From the NCBI RefSeq assembly GCF_048263965.1, contig NZ_JBLXDO010000013.1, positions 1 through 64,000 of the forward strand: 64,000 nt of DNA, written 5' to 3'. Shown here piece by piece: positions 8,666 through 17,414 of this stretch; position 1 is the first letter of the stretch, and the number at the start of each line of letters is the position of its first letter. The position numbers and the translations under genes were made by a program. This stretch comes from Ferrimonas sp048263965 (lineage in GTDB: Bacteria; Pseudomonadota; Gammaproteobacteria; Enterobacterales; Shewanellaceae). The notes below the pieces were generated by a model that saw only the letters and a program-made list of their open reading frames with translations, had not been told where the DNA came from and did not search any database.

Positions 8666-8693
8666 ATATTACGTCGTAGCAGAAATATGTCAA
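8666..8693 (-). promoter_or_regulatory. Sigma-70 promoter of the tRNA-Ser/tRNA-Arg unit
   Basis: On the minus strand TTGACA (8693-8688) and TAATAT (8671-8666) are separated by 16 bases. A GC-rich stretch (CGCCCCGC) follows the -10 element, a discriminator typical of stringently controlled stable-RNA promoters. It lies about 70 bases upstream of the tRNA-Ser 5' end. Confidence 0.8.
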
Positions 8694-8828
8694 ACGCTTT
8701 TTGGCGGGCGCGATAACAACTGCACTGTTTTTATCCAGTCCAGCCAAGATTCCGGCAGCAAGCGCTGAAAATGATTATTTTACTGTCAGCAGCCGTGCCG
8801 GAGAGCGCCCTTCAAACGGGATTCAGGC

Positions 8829-8861
8829 ATAAAAAAACCGACGCTGTTGCGCCGGTCTTTT
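8829..8861 (-). terminator. csrA terminator
   Basis: Directly after the csrA stop, an 8-bp stem with one G-T pair (ACCGGCGC/GCGTCGGT, loop AACA) is followed on the minus strand by seven T's. The rest of 8599-8828 holds only the tRNA promoter. Confidence 0.88.
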
Positions 8862-9056
8862 TTAGAAGTTTCCACCCTGCGGAGTGCCGTCTTTCTCGGC
8901 TTGAATCCGCATGTAGATCTCCTCGCGATGCACAGAAACCTCTTTGGGAGCGTTCACACCAATACGTACCTGGTTGCCCTTTACTCCCAAAACAGTAACG
9001 GTTACTTCGTCACCAATCATTAAGGTTTCGCCTACGCGGCGAGTCAAAATCAGCAT
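8862..9056 (-). CDS. csrA: Carbon storage regulator CsrA
   Basis: This 64-residue protein aligns throughout with CsrA: MLILTRRVGETLMIGD, the RNA-contacting Leu4/Arg6 region, and VHREEIYMRIQ with the second RNA-contact arginine of the family. It is a dimeric RNA-binding protein that blocks or protects mRNAs at GGA motifs and governs carbon flow, motility and biofilm. GGAG lies about 7 bases before the ATG. BarA, the kinase that in relatives switches on the small RNAs which antagonise CsrA, is also encoded in this window (31606-34332). Confidence 0.98.
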   Translation of the reverse strand: MLILTRRVGETLMIGDEVTVTVLGVKGNQVRIGVNAPKEVSVHREEIYMRIQAEKDGTPQGGNF

Positions 9057-9079
9057 TCTTTCGCTCCTCTCTCTTCAAG

Positions 9080-9100
9080 TCCACGGCCTTCGACCGTGGA
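9080..9100 (-). promoter_or_regulatory. Hairpin in the csrA leader
   Basis: About 25 bases upstream of the csrA ATG, TCCACGG and CCGTGGA form a 7-bp stem around a 7-base loop. GGA motifs occur at the base of the stem and again in the GGAG ribosome site. In E. coli CsrA binds GGA motifs in its own leader; the same autoregulation is inferred here, not shown. There is no T-run, so it is not a terminator of lysC. Confidence 0.45.
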
Positions 9101-9160
9101 ATCTTGCAGCGCTATTATAAAGTTAGCCTAGATTAATTCTACCCACATTGGCAGATATTC

Positions 9161-10378
9161 TCAGTCTTCACCCAGCCCAAACGAGCTGTGGAGGCTTCGG
9201 ACGGCAAGCTCAAGATACTTCTCATCAATGGCAACGGAGATCTTTATCTCCGAGGTCGCAATCAAATGAATCTTAATTCCTTCTCGACCCAAGACTTCGA
9301 ACATCTGCTTGGCCACCGAGGTGTGGTGAGTCATAGAGGCCCCCACTACGGAAACTTTGCAGATGTCGCAGGTTTCTATCAGTTCCCTGGCACCGAACCT
9401 CTCCATCAGAGGCTCGATAACGGATCGCGCCAGGGGAAGATCACCCCGAGGAACGGTAAAGGTCAGGTCGACGCGGCCTTCTCCGGCGCCCGCCTGAACT
9501 ATCATATCCACGGCAATTTTGGCATCAGCCAAGGGGGAAAACAGGGCAGCAGCCACGCCGGCCTCATCCACCAGACCGGTCAGGGTCAGGCTGGCCTCTT
9601 CGCGACTGTATGCGATACCGGTAACGCAGTTGCCGGAGTGGCAACGGCCATCGTAATCGATCAGAGTCCCTTCTCCTTCCTTGAAACTGGACAGCACCCT
9701 GAGTGGCACCTGGTGCCGGCCTGCAAATTCAACAGAGCGCATTTGCAATACCTTAGCACCCAGACTGGCTAGCTCCAACATCTCCTCGAAGGTGATGTGG
9801 CTCATTTTGCGCGCCTTAGGTTCTATCCTAGGATCAGTAGTATAAACCCCTTCTACGTCGGTGAAAATCTGACATTCGTCAGCACCCAGGGCTGCAGCCA
9901 GTGCAACGGCCGTGGTATCTGAGCCTCCACGGCCCAGTGTTGTCACCTCTCCGTCAGGGCTCACCCCCTGAAATCCGGCCACAATGGGCACCTGTCCCGC
10001 ATCGAGGCAGCGCTCCAGGCGCTGCTGTTCGACGGACTGAATCTCGGCGCGACCATGATGGCCGTCGGTGTGGATTCCAACCTGGAATCCCAACAGGGAG
10101 ACAGCCTGCACTCCCCGCTTATGCAAAGCCATGGCCATCAAGGCGATGGAGATCTGCTCACCGGTGCTGACCAGCATGTCCAGCTCGCGCTGATCAGGCT
10201 GAGCCGACACCAGGGAGGCCAGTTCCAATAAACGATTGGTCTCACCAGCCATGGCTGACAATACCACTACCGTCTTGTGGCCTTCGCGTACGGTACGGGC
10301 AATACCGTCGGCGACCGCCTCGATGCGGTCAAAAGACCCCACCGAGGTGCCACCATATTTCTGTACGAACAGGGACAC
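9161..10378 (-). CDS. lysC: Aspartate kinase
   Basis: The 405-residue enzyme phosphorylates aspartate, the first step to lysine, threonine and methionine. The N-terminal amino-acid-kinase domain shows KYGGTSVGS (residues 7-15), LSAMAGETN and GRGGSDTTA (about 149-157). Two ACT domains fill the region after about residue 265 and suggest feedback control by amino acids. The size and missing dehydrogenase part match the monofunctional Pseudomonas/Shewanella type, not the ThrA fusion. GTG at 10378 starts 3 bases after the alaS stop, so the gene is cotranscribed with alaS and sits between alaS and csrA. Confidence 0.95.
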   Translation of the reverse strand: MSLFVQKYGGTSVGSFDRIEAVADGIARTVREGHKTVVVLSAMAGETNRLLELASLVSAQPDQRELDMLVSTGEQISIALMAMALHKRGVQAVSLLGFQVGIHTDGHHGRAEIQSVEQQRLERCLDAGQVPIVAGFQGVSPDGEVTTLGRGGSDTTAVALAAALGADECQIFTDVEGVYTTDPRIEPKARKMSHITFEEMLELASLGAKVLQMRSVEFAGRHQVPLRVLSSFKEGEGTLIDYDGRCHSGNCVTGIAYSREEASLTLTGLVDEAGVAAALFSPLADAKIAVDMIVQAGAGEGRVDLTFTVPRGDLPLARSVIEPLMERFGARELIETCDICKVSVVGASMTHHTSVAKQMFEVLGREGIKIHLIATSEIKISVAIDEKYLELAVRSLHSSFGLGED

Positions 10379-10381
10379 AGA

Positions 10382-13003
10382 TTACAGCCGCTGCGTCAGC
10401 CAGTCGTTCACGCTTGCCAGGGCGGCAGGCAGAGCGGCGACGTCGGTTCCACCGGCCTGAGCCATGTCAGGACGGCCACCGCCCTTGCCACCGACCTGCT
10501 GAGCCACCATGTTCACCAGCTCACCGGATTTCACCTGGCCGGTAAGATCCTTGGTTACGCCCGCAATCAGGCTGACCTTGTCGTCCTTGGCGGTTGCCAG
10601 AACCACAATGCCACTGCCCAGCTTATTCTTCAGCTGGTCCAGAGTGTCACGAAGGGATTTGGGCTCAGCCCCTTCCAGATTGGCCACGATCACCTTGGTG
10701 CCGTTGATCTCAACGGCGTTGTCCGCCAGAGAGGCACCGGCCTGAGCGGTCAGCTTGGCGTTGAGGCGATCCACCTCCTTCTCCAGCCAGCGGCTGCGCT
10801 CCACCAGGGTGCGAACTCGCTCGCCCAGGTTGGTGGTGTCGCTCTTGACCATGGTCGCCAGGCCTTCCAGCTGTTCACCCAGCTGGTGCATGGCATCGAT
10901 GGCCACCTGGCCGGTCAGGGCTTCAATTCGACGCACACCTGCGGCGATGCCGCCCTCGGAGATGATCTTGAAGAAGCCGATGTCACCGGTGCGGTTGACG
11001 TGGGTACCACCACAGAGCTCGGTGGAGAATTCGCCCATGTTCACGACCCGTACTTCGTCGTCGTACTTCTCACCGAACAGGGCCATGGCACCGGCGGACT
11101 TGGCATCGTCGATGTTCATCAGACGGGTGGCCACTTCGTTGTTGGTGCGGATCTCATCGTTCACCATCTTCTCTACGGTGCGCAGAACCTTGATGCTGAC
11201 CCCTTCGAAGTGGCTGAAGTCAAAACGCAGCCCCTCGGCGTTCACCAAAGAGCCCTTCTGGTTCACGTGCTCACCCAGCACCTTGCGCAGGGCGGCGTGC
11301 AGCAGGTGGGTGGCGGTGTGATTGAGCTTGATCGCCTGGCGACGGTGGGAATCGATGGCCGCCGTCAGCTCTTCGCCCACGTGTATCTCGCCGCCGGACA
11401 CGTAGCCAACGTGGACGATGGCGTTGCCCGCCTTGCGGGTGTCCTTGACGGTAAAGGCACCGTTGGCCATCATCAGTTCACCGGAGTCACCCACCTGACC
11501 GCCGCTCTCGGCGTAGAAGGGGGTGGTGTCCAGGATCACCTGGCCCTCTTCCCCTTCCAGCAGCTGCTCGACGGACTCGCCCTCCTTGTAGATGGCCACC
11601 ACCTTGGCGGCCTGCTCGTTGAGGGTGTAACCACTGAACTCGGTGTCGCTGTCGATGCGCAGCACCTCGTTGTAATCCATGCCGAACTTGCTGGCCTGCT
11701 GGGCACGTTTGCGCTGCTCGGCCATGGCGGCATCGAAGCCCTGCTGGTCGATCTTCATGTCGCGTTCACGGGCGATGTCGGCGGTCAGGTCCGCTGGGAA
11801 GCCATAGGTGTCATAGAGCTCAAACACCTTGGCACCAGGGATGGTGTCACCGTCCAGGTTCTCCAGCACATCTTCCAGCAGCGCCAGGCCGCGGTCCACG
11901 GTGCGCAGGAACTGCTCTTCTTCGGTCTTCAGGACCTTGGAGATCACCGGCATCTGAGTGTTGAGCTCGTCGTAGGCGGCGCCCATCAGCTCAGCCAGCT
12001 TAGGGGCCAGGCGGTGGAAGAAGGGTTGACGGGCACCCAGTTTATGACCGTGACGCACGGCACGGCGGATGATGCGGCGCAACACATAGCCACGGCCTTC
12101 GTTGGAGGGCATCACGCCATCGGCAATCAGGAAGGCACAGGAGCGGATGTGATCGGCGATCACCTTGAGAGAGTTGTTCTCCAGATCCTCTACGGACAGC
12201 AGCTGAGCCGCCTGCTTGATCAGCGACTGGAACAGGTCAATCTCGTAGTTGGAGTGAACGCCCTGCATGATGGCAGCAATACGCTCCAGGCCCATGCCGG
12301 TATCCACAGAGGGCTTAGGCAGAGGTTCCATGGTGCCGTCGGCCTGACGGTTGTACTGCATGAATACGATGTTCCAGATCTCGATGAAGCGATCCCCATC
12401 CTCTTCAGGGGTGCCGGGACGGCCACCCCAGATGTGGTCGCCGTGGTCGTAGAAGATCTCGGTACAGGGGCCACAGGGACCGGTGTCACCCATCTGCCAG
12501 AAGTTGTCAGAGGCGTAAGGGGCGCCCTTGTTGTCACCGATGCGGATGATGGACTCGGCAGGTACGCCGATCTCCTTCAGCCAGATCTCATAGGCTTCAT
12601 CATCGGACTCATAGATGGTGACGCACAGCTTCTCCTTGGGCAGCTTCATCTCCTTGGTGAGGAAGTTCCAGGCGAAGTTGATGGCATCACGCTTGAAGTA
12701 GTCACCAAAGCTGAAGTTACCCAGCATCTCGAAGAAGGTGTGGTGACGGGCGGTGTAACCCACATTTTCCAGGTCGTTATGCTTACCACCGGCGCGCACA
12801 CAACGCTGGGAGGTGGTGGCACGGGAGTAGTTGCGCTGCTCTGCGCCGAGGAATACGTCCTTGAACTGGTTCATCCCCGCATTGGTAAACAGCAGAGTGG
12901 GATCGTTATGAGGAACCAGGGAGCTGGACTCCACTACTTCGTGGTTCTGAGTGCGGAAATATTCCAGGAAAGCTTCCCGAATTTCAGCAGTGGTCATACG
13001 CAT
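10382..13003 (-). CDS. alaS: Alanyl-tRNA synthetase
   Basis: The 873-residue class II synthetase charges tRNA-Ala. It opens MRMTTAEIREAFLEYF and SSSLVPHNDPTLLFTNAGMNQF, the class II catalytic core. The editing domain holds the zinc motif HTATHLLHAAL and later CGGTHV, and the C-terminal oligomerisation part has QAGGTDVAALPAAL. ATG at 13003 is chosen because AGGA lies 7 bases upstream and the alignment starts there; an upstream in-frame start at 13054 has no support. It is the first gene of alaS-lysC. Confidence 0.98.
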   Translation of the reverse strand: MRMTTAEIREAFLEYFRTQNHEVVESSSLVPHNDPTLLFTNAGMNQFKDVFLGAEQRNYSRATTSQRCVRAGGKHNDLENVGYTARHHTFFEMLGNFSFGDYFKRDAINFAWNFLTKEMKLPKEKLCVTIYESDDEAYEIWLKEIGVPAESIIRIGDNKGAPYASDNFWQMGDTGPCGPCTEIFYDHGDHIWGGRPGTPEEDGDRFIEIWNIVFMQYNRQADGTMEPLPKPSVDTGMGLERIAAIMQGVHSNYEIDLFQSLIKQAAQLLSVEDLENNSLKVIADHIRSCAFLIADGVMPSNEGRGYVLRRIIRRAVRHGHKLGARQPFFHRLAPKLAELMGAAYDELNTQMPVISKVLKTEEEQFLRTVDRGLALLEDVLENLDGDTIPGAKVFELYDTYGFPADLTADIARERDMKIDQQGFDAAMAEQRKRAQQASKFGMDYNEVLRIDSDTEFSGYTLNEQAAKVVAIYKEGESVEQLLEGEEGQVILDTTPFYAESGGQVGDSGELMMANGAFTVKDTRKAGNAIVHVGYVSGGEIHVGEELTAAIDSHRRQAIKLNHTATHLLHAALRKVLGEHVNQKGSLVNAEGLRFDFSHFEGVSIKVLRTVEKMVNDEIRTNNEVATRLMNIDDAKSAGAMALFGEKYDDEVRVVNMGEFSTELCGGTHVNRTGDIGFFKIISEGGIAAGVRRIEALTGQVAIDAMHQLGEQLEGLATMVKSDTTNLGERVRTLVERSRWLEKEVDRLNAKLTAQAGASLADNAVEINGTKVIVANLEGAEPKSLRDTLDQLKNKLGSGIVVLATAKDDKVSLIAGVTKDLTGQVKSGELVNMVAQQVGGKGGGRPDMAQAGGTDVAALPAALASVNDWLTQRL

Positions 13004-13141
13004 GCGGTCATCCTGAAAAGAGTTGTATCTGGGTTGAGGCAGCGCACTGTCCATCGGCTTGGCAGCGCTGCCTGTTCAAACGGGTGATTATATCCGTAAC
13101 AGGGCCGGGCAAACCAGCGATATGGGGGAATTAAGGGAAAA

Positions 13142-13594
13142 TTACTCGCTTCGGGAAAGCTCCTCGAAGGCGTAGTGTATCTGGTCGCGGTCAAAGCCAC
13201 GGCCGCTGAGGAAGCGCCACGCCTTCTGACGGGCGGCGTAGTCGGCCAGCAGCTGGGCGTCGAAGCGTCGTTGTGCCAGCTCCAGGCAGCACTGCCACCA
13301 ATCCAGCTCCTCCTGCTCTATGGCCTGAGTAATCAGGGAAGAGGAAACGCCGCGCTGACGCAGCTCCTGCCTTACCTTGGCGGGCCCCTGACCACGAAGG
13401 GCACGACTGCGGGCGTAAGAGAGGGCAAAGCGCGCCTCATCCAGATAGCCCCACTCCTCCAGCTGAAGGAACAGCGCTTCGCTGCCAGAAAGATCAAAGC
13501 CGCGCTGACGCAGTTTTTGCTTCAGCTCGGCTTTGGCGTGATCCCGGCGGCTCAGCAGATTCAGAGCCGCCTGTTTGAGGTCGGCCTGGCTCAG
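13142..13594 (-). CDS. recX: RecA modulator RecX with a non-standard start
   Basis: The minus strand after recA encodes about 150 residues of RecX: NLLSRRDHAKAELKQKLRQR, then EWGYLDEARFALSYARSR, then GPAKVRQELRQRGVS, and a closing RGFDRDQIHYAFEEL. RecX binds RecA filaments and limits recombination. The frame has a stop four codons before the recA stop, and then no ATG, GTG or TTG in the conserved region. The best start is CTG at 13594, overlapping the recA TGA as CTGA, with GAGGG 9 bases upstream and GAGG 4 bases upstream. Translational coupling to recA is likely. No terminator was seen between the genes. Confidence 0.85.
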   Translation of the reverse strand: MSQADLKQAALNLLSRRDHAKAELKQKLRQRGFDLSGSEALFLQLEEWGYLDEARFALSYARSRALRGQGPAKVRQELRQRGVSSSLITQAIEQEELDWWQCCLELAQRRFDAQLLADYAARQKAWRFLSGRGFDRDQIHYAFEELSRSE

Positions 13595-14631
13595 GCTTCC
13601 TCACCCTCTTTAGCAGGGTCAAACTCGTCGGCCTGGGGCTCGGCCTTCACCAGCAGCATGGCGCGCAACTGGGTTTCGATCTCGTCGGCGATGGCCACGT
13701 TCTCCTTGAGGAAACGGATGCAGTTGGCTTTGCCCTGACCGATCTTCTCACCCTTGTAGCTGTACCAGGCGCCGGACTTCTCCACCAGCTTGTGCTTCAC
13801 ACCCAGGTCGATCAGCTCACCCTCTTTGGAGGAGCCCTCACCGTAGAGGATCTGGAACTCAGCCTGTTTGAACGGAGGCGCCACCTTGTTTTTCACCACC
13901 TTAACCCGGGTTTCGTTACCCACCACTTCGTCACCATCTTTGATGGCGCCGGTACGGCGGATATCCAGACGCACGGAGGCGTAGAATTTCAGGGCGTTAC
14001 CACCGGTGGTGGTTTCGGGGTTACCGAACATGACGCCGATCTTCATCCGGATCTGGTTGATGAAGATGCACAGGGTGTTGGAGCGCTTGATGTTGGCGGT
14101 CAACTTACGCAGGGCCTGAGACATCAGACGCGCCTGCAGACCCACGTGGGAATCGCCCATCTCACCCTCAATTTCCGCCTTTGGCGTCAAGGCAGCCACG
14201 GAGTCGACGATCACCACATCGACGGCGCCGGAGCGCACCAGCATGTCGCAGATCTCCAGGGCCTGTTCACCGGTATCGGGCTGGGACACCAGCAGCTCCT
14301 GCACGTTCACACCCAGCTTCTCGGCATAGATGGGGTCCAGGGCGTGTTCGGCATCCACGAAGGCACAGGTTTTGCCCATCTTCTGGGCTTCGGCGATCAC
14401 CTGCAGAGTGAGGGTGGTCTTACCGGAAGATTCGGGACCGTAGATCTCAACAACACGGCCTGCGGGCAGACCGCCAATACCCAGAGCCACATCCAGGCCT
14501 AGTGAACCGGTGGAGATGGCCTCAATGTCCATGGCAGTGGCATCACCCAGGCGCATGATAGAGCCTTTACCAAACTGCTTTTCAATCTGTCCCAGGGCAG
14601 CGGCCAAAGCCCGCTGTTTGTTGTTGTCCAT
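13591..14631 (-). CDS. recA: Recombinase RecA
   Basis: The 346-residue protein forms ATP-dependent filaments on single-stranded DNA, drives strand exchange and triggers LexA self-cleavage. The P-loop GPESSGKT is at residues 65-72, and VIVDSVAALTPKAE and the DNA-binding loop regions follow; the tail is acidic (EFDPAKEGEEA). ATG at 14631 follows GGAG and gives MDNNKQRALAAALGQIEKQFGKGSIMRLG, the family start. An SOS promoter lies upstream, and recX overlaps the stop codon. Confidence 0.99.
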   Translation of the reverse strand: MDNNKQRALAAALGQIEKQFGKGSIMRLGDATAMDIEAISTGSLGLDVALGIGGLPAGRVVEIYGPESSGKTTLTLQVIAEAQKMGKTCAFVDAEHALDPIYAEKLGVNVQELLVSQPDTGEQALEICDMLVRSGAVDVVIVDSVAALTPKAEIEGEMGDSHVGLQARLMSQALRKLTANIKRSNTLCIFINQIRMKIGVMFGNPETTTGGNALKFYASVRLDIRRTGAIKDGDEVVGNETRVKVVKNKVAPPFKQAEFQILYGEGSSKEGELIDLGVKHKLVEKSGAWYSYKGEKIGQGKANCIRFLKENVAIADEIETQLRAMLLVKAEPQADEFDPAKEGEEA

Positions 14632-14680
14632 TGCTAGCTCCACTCTAAAATTGGATGAGGCGTTAAATTTCACTGGGCTC

Positions 14681-14708
14681 AGTATACTGTATAGTCATAC
14701 AGTATCAA
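14681..14708 (-). promoter_or_regulatory. recA promoter with embedded LexA box
   Basis: On the minus strand TTGATA (-35, 14708-14703) is followed by a 16-base spacer that is itself an SOS box, CTG-N10-CAG (14702-14687), and then TATACT (-10, 14686-14681). The box is nearly perfectly symmetrical. The layout copies the E. coli recA promoter, in which LexA covers the spacer. The same 155-base gap also leads to mutS on the other strand. Confidence 0.95.
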
Positions 14709-14786
14709 CCCCTGTTTACTGTATGGAGGCGTTTTTCGATCCGGGGTATGATAACGGCTTTGTCGATTTTGCCCAGCAGGAAACTC

Positions 14787-17348
14787 GTGAGCCCACAGTC
14801 CGACGCCCTAGCGCATCACACGCCGATGATGCAGCAGTACCTGACTCTCAAAGCCCAACATCAGGATGTGATCCTGTTCTATCGCATGGGCGATTTCTAT
14901 GAACTCTTCTATGACGATGCCAAGCGCACTGCGGCCCTGCTGGACATTACCCTGACCGCCCGCGGCAAGAGCGGCGGCGATCCCATTCCCATGGCCGGGG
15001 TCCCCTACCATGCGGTAGAGGGTTATCTGGCCAGATTGGTTCAGATGGGTGAGTCGGTGGCGATCTGTGAACAAGTGGGTGACCCGGCCACCAGCAAGGG
15101 TCCGGTAGAGCGCAAGGTGGTGCGCATCGTCACCCCGGGCACAGTAACCGACGAAGCCCTGCTGACCGAGCGTCGCGATAACCTGGTGGCCGCCCTGTAC
15201 GAACACCAAGGCCGTTTTGGCTTTGCCACCCTGGATCTCACCTCAGGTCGATTCTTCCTTAATGAATTGAACGACGAAGAGAGCCTGGCCGCCGAACTAC
15301 AACGGGTGGCGCCGGTGGAGCTGCTCTACTGCGAATCGTTGATGGCGATGCACCTGGTGGAGGCTCTCAAGGGACTTCGTCGTCGACCCGAGTGGGAGTT
15401 CGATCTCGCTACCGCCCGCAAACAACTGACCGAGCAGTTCGGTACCAGAGACTTGACCGGTTTTGGGGTCGAGGAGGCCAACCTGGGCCTGTGCGCCGCA
15501 GGCTGTCTGCTCCAGTACGTCAAGGACACCCAGCGTACCGCCCTGCCCCACATCCGTAGCATCGGCCGCCATCTCTCCGATGAAGGCATCGTGCTAGATG
15601 CGGCCACCAGACGTAACCTGGAGCTGACCCGTAACCTGGGAGGCGGCCATGACAACACCCTGGCCTCGGTTCTGGACGCCAGTGCCACCGCCATGGGTTC
15701 CCGTCAGTTGCAGCGCTGGATCCACCAACCGCTGACTTGCCGCAACGCCCTGAACCAGCGTCTGGACGCCGTGGCGGAATTACTGGATCTGGGACTGAGC
15801 CCGGATCTCACGGACCTGCTCAAGGAGATTGGCGACATTGAGCGGGTGCTGGCGCGACTGGCCCTGCGCAGCGCCCGGCCCCGGGACTTTACCCGACTGC
15901 GCCAGGCGATGAGGGTGCTGCCGGAACTGAAACAGACCCTGGGTCAGTGCCAGTCTGCCCGGTTGAACACCCTGACCCAGCAGCTGGGCGAGTTTCCCGA
16001 AGAACTGGATCTGCTGGAGCGAGCCATCATCGATAACCCACCGGTGCTCATTCGCGACGGCGGCGTTATCGCCCCGGGCTACAACAGCGACCTGGACTAC
16101 TGGCGGGATCTGTCCCAGGGGGCCACAGACTACCTGGCCGAGCTGGAAGCCCGAGAGAAAGAGGTCACCGGCATCGCCACTCTCAAGGTGGGTTACAACA
16201 AGGTGCACGGCTACTTCATCGAGGTCTCCAAAGCCCAGTCAGCCCTGGTGCCGGCCAGCTACATCCGCCGTCAGACCCTGAAAAATGCCGAGCGCTTTAT
16301 CATTCCTGAGCTCAAGGAGCATGAGGACAAGGTGCTCACCAGTCAGGGCAAGGCCCTGGCCCTGGAGAAGCAACTGTATGAGGCGCTGTTCGACCTGCTG
16401 ATGCCCAAGCTGGCCGAGTTGCAGATGTTTGGTTTTGCCTGTGCCGAACTGGATGTGCTGCAGACCTTCGCCGACCGGGCCGAGGCCCTCAACTACTGCC
16501 GCCCTACCCTGAGCGACAGCGTGGGCATAGAGATCCGCGGTGGCCGCCACCCCGTGGTAGAGCAGGTGATGAAGGAGCCCTTTATCGCCAACCCGGTCTC
16601 CCTGTGTCCCTCTCGCCGCATGCTGGTGCTGACCGGCCCCAACATGGGCGGTAAGTCGACCTACATGAGGCAGACGGCGCTCATTGCCCTGATGGCGCAC
16701 ATCGGCTGCTTTGTGCCGGCCGACAGCGCCGAGATTGGCCGTTTGGATCGGATCTTTACCCGAATTGGCGCCTCGGACGATCTGGCGTCCGGACGCTCCA
16801 CCTTCATGGTTGAGATGACTGAAACCGCCAACATTCTCAACAACGCCAGTGAACGCAGCCTGGTGCTGATGGATGAGATTGGCCGCGGCACCTCCACCTA
16901 CGATGGTCTCTCCCTGGCCTGGGCAGCCGCAGAGTTCCTGACCCGAAAGAGTCAGTCCCTGACTCTGTTCGCCACCCACTACTTCGAGCTGACCCAGCTG
17001 CCGGAGCAACATGCCGAAGCGGTCAATGTCCATCTGGATGCGGTGGAGCACGGGGCCACCATCGCCTTTATGCACGCGGTGCAGGAGGGGCCGGCCAGCC
17101 GCAGCTATGGCTTGCAGGTAGCCGCCCTGGCGGGTGTGCCTCAGGGGGTAATTCGCCAGGCCAAGCAGAAGCTGGCTCAACTGGAACAGCTGGGGCAGGC
17201 CCAGGCTGAACCCCAGCTCTCCCTGGCCATCAGCGCGGCAGAGCCGGAGCCCCACCCGGCCCTGGAGATGCTGGAGCACAGCGACCCGGATAACCTCAGC
17301 CCCCGCCAGGCCCAGGATCTGCTCTATCGCCTCAAAGCGATGCTGTAA
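14787..17348 (+). CDS. mutS: DNA mismatch-recognition protein MutS
   Basis: The 853-residue MutS starts at GTG 14787 with AGGA 5 bases upstream; the frame runs 13 codons further up without support. HTPMMQQYLTLKAQHQD and the mismatch-probing Phe-X-Glu in GDFYELFYDD stand near the N-terminus. The connector, lever and clamp regions follow. The ATPase has GPNMGGKSTYMRQ (about 617) and MDEIGRGTSTYDGLSLAW. It scans DNA, binds mismatches and recruits MutL. It is divergent from recA and ends at a bidirectional terminator shared with rpoS. Confidence 0.99.
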   Translation: MSPQSDALAHHTPMMQQYLTLKAQHQDVILFYRMGDFYELFYDDAKRTAALLDITLTARGKSGGDPIPMAGVPYHAVEGYLARLVQMGESVAICEQVGDPATSKGPVERKVVRIVTPGTVTDEALLTERRDNLVAALYEHQGRFGFATLDLTSGRFFLNELNDEESLAAELQRVAPVELLYCESLMAMHLVEALKGLRRRPEWEFDLATARKQLTEQFGTRDLTGFGVEEANLGLCAAGCLLQYVKDTQRTALPHIRSIGRHLSDEGIVLDAATRRNLELTRNLGGGHDNTLASVLDASATAMGSRQLQRWIHQPLTCRNALNQRLDAVAELLDLGLSPDLTDLLKEIGDIERVLARLALRSARPRDFTRLRQAMRVLPELKQTLGQCQSARLNTLTQQLGEFPEELDLLERAIIDNPPVLIRDGGVIAPGYNSDLDYWRDLSQGATDYLAELEAREKEVTGIATLKVGYNKVHGYFIEVSKAQSALVPASYIRRQTLKNAERFIIPELKEHEDKVLTSQGKALALEKQLYEALFDLLMPKLAELQMFGFACAELDVLQTFADRAEALNYCRPTLSDSVGIEIRGGRHPVVEQVMKEPFIANPVSLCPSRRMLVLTGPNMGGKSTYMRQTALIALMAHIGCFVPADSAEIGRLDRIFTRIGASDDLASGRSTFMVEMTETANILNNASERSLVLMDEIGRGTSTYDGLSLAWAAAEFLTRKSQSLTLFATHYFELTQLPEQHAEAVNVHLDAVEHGATIAFMHAVQEGPASRSYGLQVAALAGVPQGVIRQAKQKLAQLEQLGQAQAEPQLSLAISAAEPEPHPALEMLEHSDPDNLSPRQAQDLLYRLKAML

Positions 17349-17364
17349 GCCTGAGCGATAAAAG

Positions 17365-17391
17365 AAAACGCGGCCCAATGGCCGCGTTTTT
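17365..17391. terminator. Bidirectional terminator between mutS and rpoS
   Basis: AAAACGCGGCC, loop CAAT, GGCCGCGTTTT plus a further T: an 11-bp stem with A-run and T-run, serving both convergent genes. Confidence 0.93.
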
Positions 17392-17414
17392 CATTGCGCT
17401 AACAAATAACAAAA

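Noticed and set aside
10277..13087. A 936-codon open frame on the plus strand opposite alaS
   Set aside because: It mirrors the alaS frame exactly; GC-rich codon use leaves few stops on the opposite strand. The alaS product is full-length and conserved, and the antisense translation resembles no family.
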